From assembly GCA_021777365.1 (NCBI GenBank), contig JAJYDP010000177.1, positions 1-8,587 of the forward strand: DNA of 8,587 nt, read 5' to 3'. The number at the start of each line of letters is the position of its first letter. Position 1 is the first letter of the stretch. The stretch comes from Chloroflexota bacterium (GTDB lineage: Bacteria; Chloroflexota; Limnocylindria; Limnocylindrales; CSP1-4). The notes below the pieces were generated by a model. It searched no databases and was not told the DNA's origin. It worked only from the letters and a program-made list of their open reading frames with translations. A program made the translations under genes and the position numbers. Below are positions 5,705-8,587 of the stretch, piece by piece.

Positions 5705-5710
5705 CGAGCG

Positions 5711-6991
5711 ATGCGCGACGCCGTCATCGTCAGCGCCGTCCGGACCGCCGTGGGGCGGGCCCCGCGCGGCGCGCTGCGCGAGACCCGCGCCGACGAGCTG
5801 GGCGCGGCCGCGGTGCGGGAAGCCGTGGCCCGCGTCCGAGGGCTCGACCCGGCCGAGGTGGAGGACGTGGTCCTGGGCTGCGCCATGCCGGAGGGCGAGC
5901 AGGGGCTCAACGCCGCCCGGCCCGTCGCGCTGGCGGCGGGGCTGCCGGTCAGCGTCTCCGCCATGGTGGTGAACCGCTTCTGTGCCTCCGGGCTGCAGGC
6001 ACTCGCCATCGCCACCCAGGCCGTGGCGTCCGGGCAGGCCGACGTGGTGGTCGCCGGCGGCATGGAGTCGATGAGCGCGGTCCCCATGACCGGCCACCAC
6101 TTCTCGCCGAACCCCGGGCTCACCGCCGCGTGGCCCGACGTCTACCTCTCGATGGGGCTCACCGCGGAGGAGGTGGCCCGGCGGTACGGCGTCTCCCGGG
6201 AGGAGCAGGACGCCTGGGCCCTTGCCTCGCACCGCCGGGCCGCGGCCGCCCAGGACGCGGGCCGCTTCGCCGACGAGGTAGTGCCGGTGGTGATGCGCCG
6301 GACCACCGTGAACGGCGGCCGGCCGCGCGTCGAGACGGCGGAGTTCGCCGCCGACGAGGGGATCCGCCGCGATACCGACGCGGCGGCGCTGTCGGGTCTT
6401 CGCCCGGTCTTCGCTCGCGGCGGGACGGTGACCGCGGGGAACAGCTCCCAGATGAGCGACGGGGCGGCGGCCATGGTCGTGATGACCGGCGAACGTGCCG
6501 CCGCGCTCGGCCTGCGGCCGCTGGCGCGGCTGGTCGCGTTCGCCACCGCCGGCGTCTCGCCCGAGATCATGGGGATCGGTCCGGTGGAGGCCGTGCCGCG
6601 GGCGCTGCGGCAGGCCGGGCTCTCGCTCGCCGACATCGACCTGGTCGAGCTCAACGAGGCGTTCGCGTCCCAGGTGGTGGCGGTGGTCCGCGCGCTGGGA
6701 CTCGACGAGGCCCGGACCAACGTCAACGGCGGGGCGATCGCCCTGGGGCATCCGCTGGGCGCCACCGGCGCCAAGCTCTCCACCCAGGTGATCCACGAGC
6801 TCGCCCGGCGCGGGGCGCGCTACGGGCTGGTGACGATGTGCGTGGGCGGTGGCCAGGGGGCGGCCGGGATCATCGAGCGGCTCGACGGCGATCCGTTCGA
6901 GCAGGCGGCGCGGGCGCGGGCCCGGTGGGCCGCCGAGCGTGGCACGACGCCCGGTGGGACCGGGACCACGGAAGGGGAGGCGGCGGCATGA
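5711..6991 (+). CDS. fadA: Acetyl-CoA acyltransferase (3-ketoacyl-CoA thiolase)
   Basis: The product has 426 residues. It catalyses the last step of each beta-oxidation round, thiolytic cleavage of 3-ketoacyl-CoA by CoA to acetyl-CoA and a shortened acyl-CoA. The N-terminus is the usual Asp-Ala-Val-Ile-Val-Ser-Ala-Val-Arg-Thr-Ala-Val-Gly. The nucleophilic Cys91 sits in Asn-Arg-Phe-Cys-Ala-Ser-Gly. Asn315 is in Glu-Leu-Asn-Glu-Ala-Phe, His347 in Ala-Leu-Gly-His-Pro-Leu-Gly, and the acid/base Cys377 in Met-Cys-Val-Gly-Gly-Gly-Gln-Gly. All catalytic residues are therefore present. The gene lies 11 nt after fadN, and its stop overlaps the next start in ATGA. After the canonical end near residue 391 there is a tail of about 35 residues, charged and then Gly/Thr/Ala-rich, which most thiolases lack. 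Operon context favours a degradative thiolase over a biosynthetic acetoacetyl-CoA thiolase. Confidence 0.93.
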   Translation: MRDAVIVSAVRTAVGRAPRGALRETRADELGAAAVREAVARVRGLDPAEVEDVVLGCAMPEGEQGLNAARPVALAAGLPVSVSAMVVNRFCASGLQALAIATQAVASGQADVVVAGGMESMSAVPMTGHHFSPNPGLTAAWPDVYLSMGLTAEEVARRYGVSREEQDAWALASHRRAAAAQDAGRFADEVVPVVMRRTTVNGGRPRVETAEFAADEGIRRDTDAAALSGLRPVFARGGTVTAGNSSQMSDGAAAMVVMTGERAAALGLRPLARLVAFATAGVSPEIMGIGPVEAVPRALRQAGLSLADIDLVELNEAFASQVVAVVRALGLDEARTNVNGGAIALGHPLGATGAKLSTQVIHELARRGARYGLVTMCVGGGQGAAGIIERLDGDPFEQAARARARWAAERGTTPGGTGTTEGEAAA

Positions 6992-8587
6992 CCGAGGTGA
7001 GCGAGCGAGCCACGGCGGCCGAATCGGACGCCGGAACGCCCGCAGCGTCGGGCGGCGCGGCGGGAAGCGGCCGGCCGGCGGTCCCCGGCGGGGCCTTCGT
7101 GGTGCGGGCGGCCGAGCCCCCGGACGTCTTCACGCCGGAGCGGCTCGACGAGACCCAGCGCGCCATCCGGGACGCGGTCCGCGAGTTCGTGACGCACTCC
7201 GTCGCCCCCCGCCAGGAGGCGGTCGAGGCGCGGGACTACGGGGTGCACCGGGCGCTCCTGGCCGAGCTCGGCGAGCAGGGCTACCTGGGCGTCGACGTGC
7301 CCGAGGCCTACGGGGGCGCGGGCCTGGACAAGGTCACCTCCCTGCTGGTCAGCGAGGGACTCGCCGAGGCTGGGAGCCTGGCCGTCACCTACGGGGCCCA
7401 CGTGGGGATCGGGACGCTGCCGCTCGTCTTCTTCGGGACCGACGAGCAGCGGCAGCGCTGGCTCCCCGGCCTGGCGGACGGGTCGATCGTCGCGGCCTAC
7501 GCGCTGACGGAGCCCGGCGCCGGGTCGGACGCGCAGGGGATCCGCGCGCGGGCGGACCTCTCGGAGGACGGCACCCACTACCTGCTCAACGGCACCAAGC
7601 AGTTCATCACCAACGCCGGGTTCGCGGACCTCTTCACCGTCTACGCCAAGGTGGGCGGCGAGCAGTTCACCGCCTTCCTCGTCCCGCGCGACACGCCCGG
7701 CCTCACCATCGAGGCCGAGGAGCACAAGCTGGGGGTGCGCGGCTCCTCCACCTGCGCCCTCACGCTGACCGACGCGCGCGTGCCGGTGGAGAACGTGCTG
7801 GGCGAGATCGGCCGCGGCCACATCGTCGCGTTCAACGTCCTGAACGTCGGCCGCTTCAAGCTGGCGGCCGGCTGCCTGGGCGGGATGCGCCCGACCATCG
7901 ACCGGGCGATCGCGTACGCGACCGATCGCCGCCTGTTCGGCCAGCGGCTGCTGGACCTGCCGCTGACCCGCGAGCGGATCGCGACCATGGCGGAGCGCAC
8001 CTTCGCGGTGGAATCGGTCACCTACCGGAGCGCCGGGCTGATCGACACGCTCCTCGCGGGGGCGCACGGGGAGCCGGAACGCGCGCGCGCGGCCCTGGAG
8101 GAGTATGCGATCGAGTGCTCGATCGCCAAGGTGCTGGCCTCCGACGGCCTCAACGTGGTGGTGGACGACCTGCTGCAGCTGATGGGCGGCTACGGGTACG
8201 TGGAGGACTCCGGGGTCGCCGGCCTGTACCGGGACGCGCGAATCCACCGCATCTGGGAGGGGACCAACGAGGTCAACCGCCTGCTGGTGCCCGGGATGCT
8301 GCTGCGTCGCGCGATGCGCGGGCGGCTCGACCTGCTCGGCCCGGCCAAGCGGGCGGCCGACGCGCTCCTCGCGCCCGAGCCGCCGGTGGAGGACGGCGCG
8401 CCCCTCGAGGAAGAGCTGCGCCAGGTGCGGGCCATGCGGACCGCGCTGCTGGTGGCGGCGGGCGCCGCCGTCCAGCGCTACGGCGAGCGGCTGGAGGACG
8501 AGCAGGAGGTCCTCTACCGGGTCGCGGACCTGGCCATCGCGCTCTTCGCCGCCGAGTCGTCGGTGCTGCGGGCACGGGCGTCGGGCG
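6988..8587 (+). CDS. fadE: Acyl-CoA dehydrogenase, C-terminus cut off by window edge
   Basis: The frame stays open for 533 codons to the window edge with no stop. The ATG overlaps the fadA TGA (ATGA), and GGAGG lies 7 nt upstream. The enzyme is an FAD-dependent dehydrogenase that turns acyl-CoA into trans-2-enoyl-CoA, the first step of beta-oxidation, and passes electrons to ETF (not encoded here). After about 45 Ala/Gly/Pro-rich residues come the N-terminal helical domain, the FAD-contacting Leu173-Thr-Glu-Pro-Gly-Ala-Gly-Ser-Asp181, Gly202-Thr-Lys-Gln-Phe-Ile-Thr-Asn of the middle beta domain, and the C-terminal helical domain with Gly-Gly-Tyr-Gly-Tyr. The catalytic Glu424 is in Ile-Trp-Glu-Gly-Thr-Asn-Glu. 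About 100 further helical residues after this motif point to the long FadE/VLCAD-like type (Bacillus FadE is roughly 590 residues), so only a short C-terminal part is probably missing. The assignment as FadE rests on family plus the fadN-fadA-fadE order. Confidence 0.92.
   Translation, partial: MTEVSERATAAESDAGTPAASGGAAGSGRPAVPGGAFVVRAAEPPDVFTPERLDETQRAIRDAVREFVTHSVAPRQEAVEARDYGVHRALLAELGEQGYLGVDVPEAYGGAGLDKVTSLLVSEGLAEAGSLAVTYGAHVGIGTLPLVFFGTDEQRQRWLPGLADGSIVAAYALTEPGAGSDAQGIRARADLSEDGTHYLLNGTKQFITNAGFADLFTVYAKVGGEQFTAFLVPRDTPGLTIEAEEHKLGVRGSSTCALTLTDARVPVENVLGEIGRGHIVAFNVLNVGRFKLAAGCLGGMRPTIDRAIAYATDRRLFGQRLLDLPLTRERIATMAERTFAVESVTYRSAGLIDTLLAGAHGEPERARAALEEYAIECSIAKVLASDGLNVVVDDLLQLMGGYGYVEDSGVAGLYRDARIHRIWEGTNEVNRLLVPGMLLRRAMRGRLDLLGPAKRAADALLAPEPPVEDGAPLEEELRQVRAMRTALLVAAGAAVQRYGERLEDEQEVLYRVADLAIALFAAESSVLRARASG

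Noticed and set aside
4427..5710. In-frame extension upstream of fadA inside fadN
   Set aside because: It reads as Arg/Gly/Ala low complexity. The thiolase fold begins right at the ATG at 5711, which has AAGGAG 6 nt upstream.
1..8587. CRISPR array, tRNA, rRNA, insertion sequence or phage attachment site
   Set aside because: I found no regularly spaced repeats, no tRNA-like cloverleaf, no transposase and no terminal inverted repeats in the window.

Overview
This is a very GC-rich bacterial window (strong G/C preference at third codon positions) with seven genes. Two of them are cut by the window edges. The layout does not fix the taxon. A Bacillus-type fadN-fadA-fadE gene order in a GC-rich genome, together with a minimal SWIM zinc-finger protein, would fit a high-GC lineage such as the Thermomicrobia/Chloroflexota. 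That assignment is a low-confidence inference.

Left edge (1-401): the C-terminal part of a small SWIM-type zinc-finger protein on the + strand ends at 256. It is followed by two hairpins; the second has a perfect 12-bp stem and probably terminates transcription arriving from both sides.

Minus-strand pair (402-2095): two exported proteins are encoded in a tight operon. The upstream gene encodes a secreted protein with a His-Gly and a Ser-Thr-Cys-His motif, the hallmark layout of clan CD (caspase/gingipain/clostripain-like) cysteine peptidases. The downstream gene encodes a lipoprotein with three PepSY/YcdB-like modules. PepSY domains are known from peptidase propeptides and inhibitors, so the pair may be a surface peptidase with its membrane-anchored partner. 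This is the least conventional part of the window.

Divergent control region (2096-2455): no gene is recognised here. It contains an 18-bp direct repeat and, next to the TetR gene, a 26-bp near-perfect palindrome directly after a candidate -10 box. The palindrome is the likely operator of the regulator.

Plus-strand operon (2456 to the right edge): a TetR-family regulator, a 3-hydroxyacyl-CoA dehydrogenase/enoyl-CoA hydratase fusion (FadN type), a thiolase (FadA) and an acyl-CoA dehydrogenase (FadE, cut at the edge). Junctions are 1 nt, 11 nt and a 4-nt overlap, so the four genes are almost certainly one transcript. Together the enzymes cover all four steps of the fatty-acid beta-oxidation spiral: FadE oxidises acyl-CoA to enoyl-CoA, the crotonase part of FadN hydrates it, the dehydrogenase part oxidises the 3-hydroxyacyl-CoA, and FadA cleaves the 3-ketoacyl-CoA. 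The co-transcribed TetR protein probably represses its own promoter, and therefore the whole pathway, until an acyl-CoA ligand releases it.
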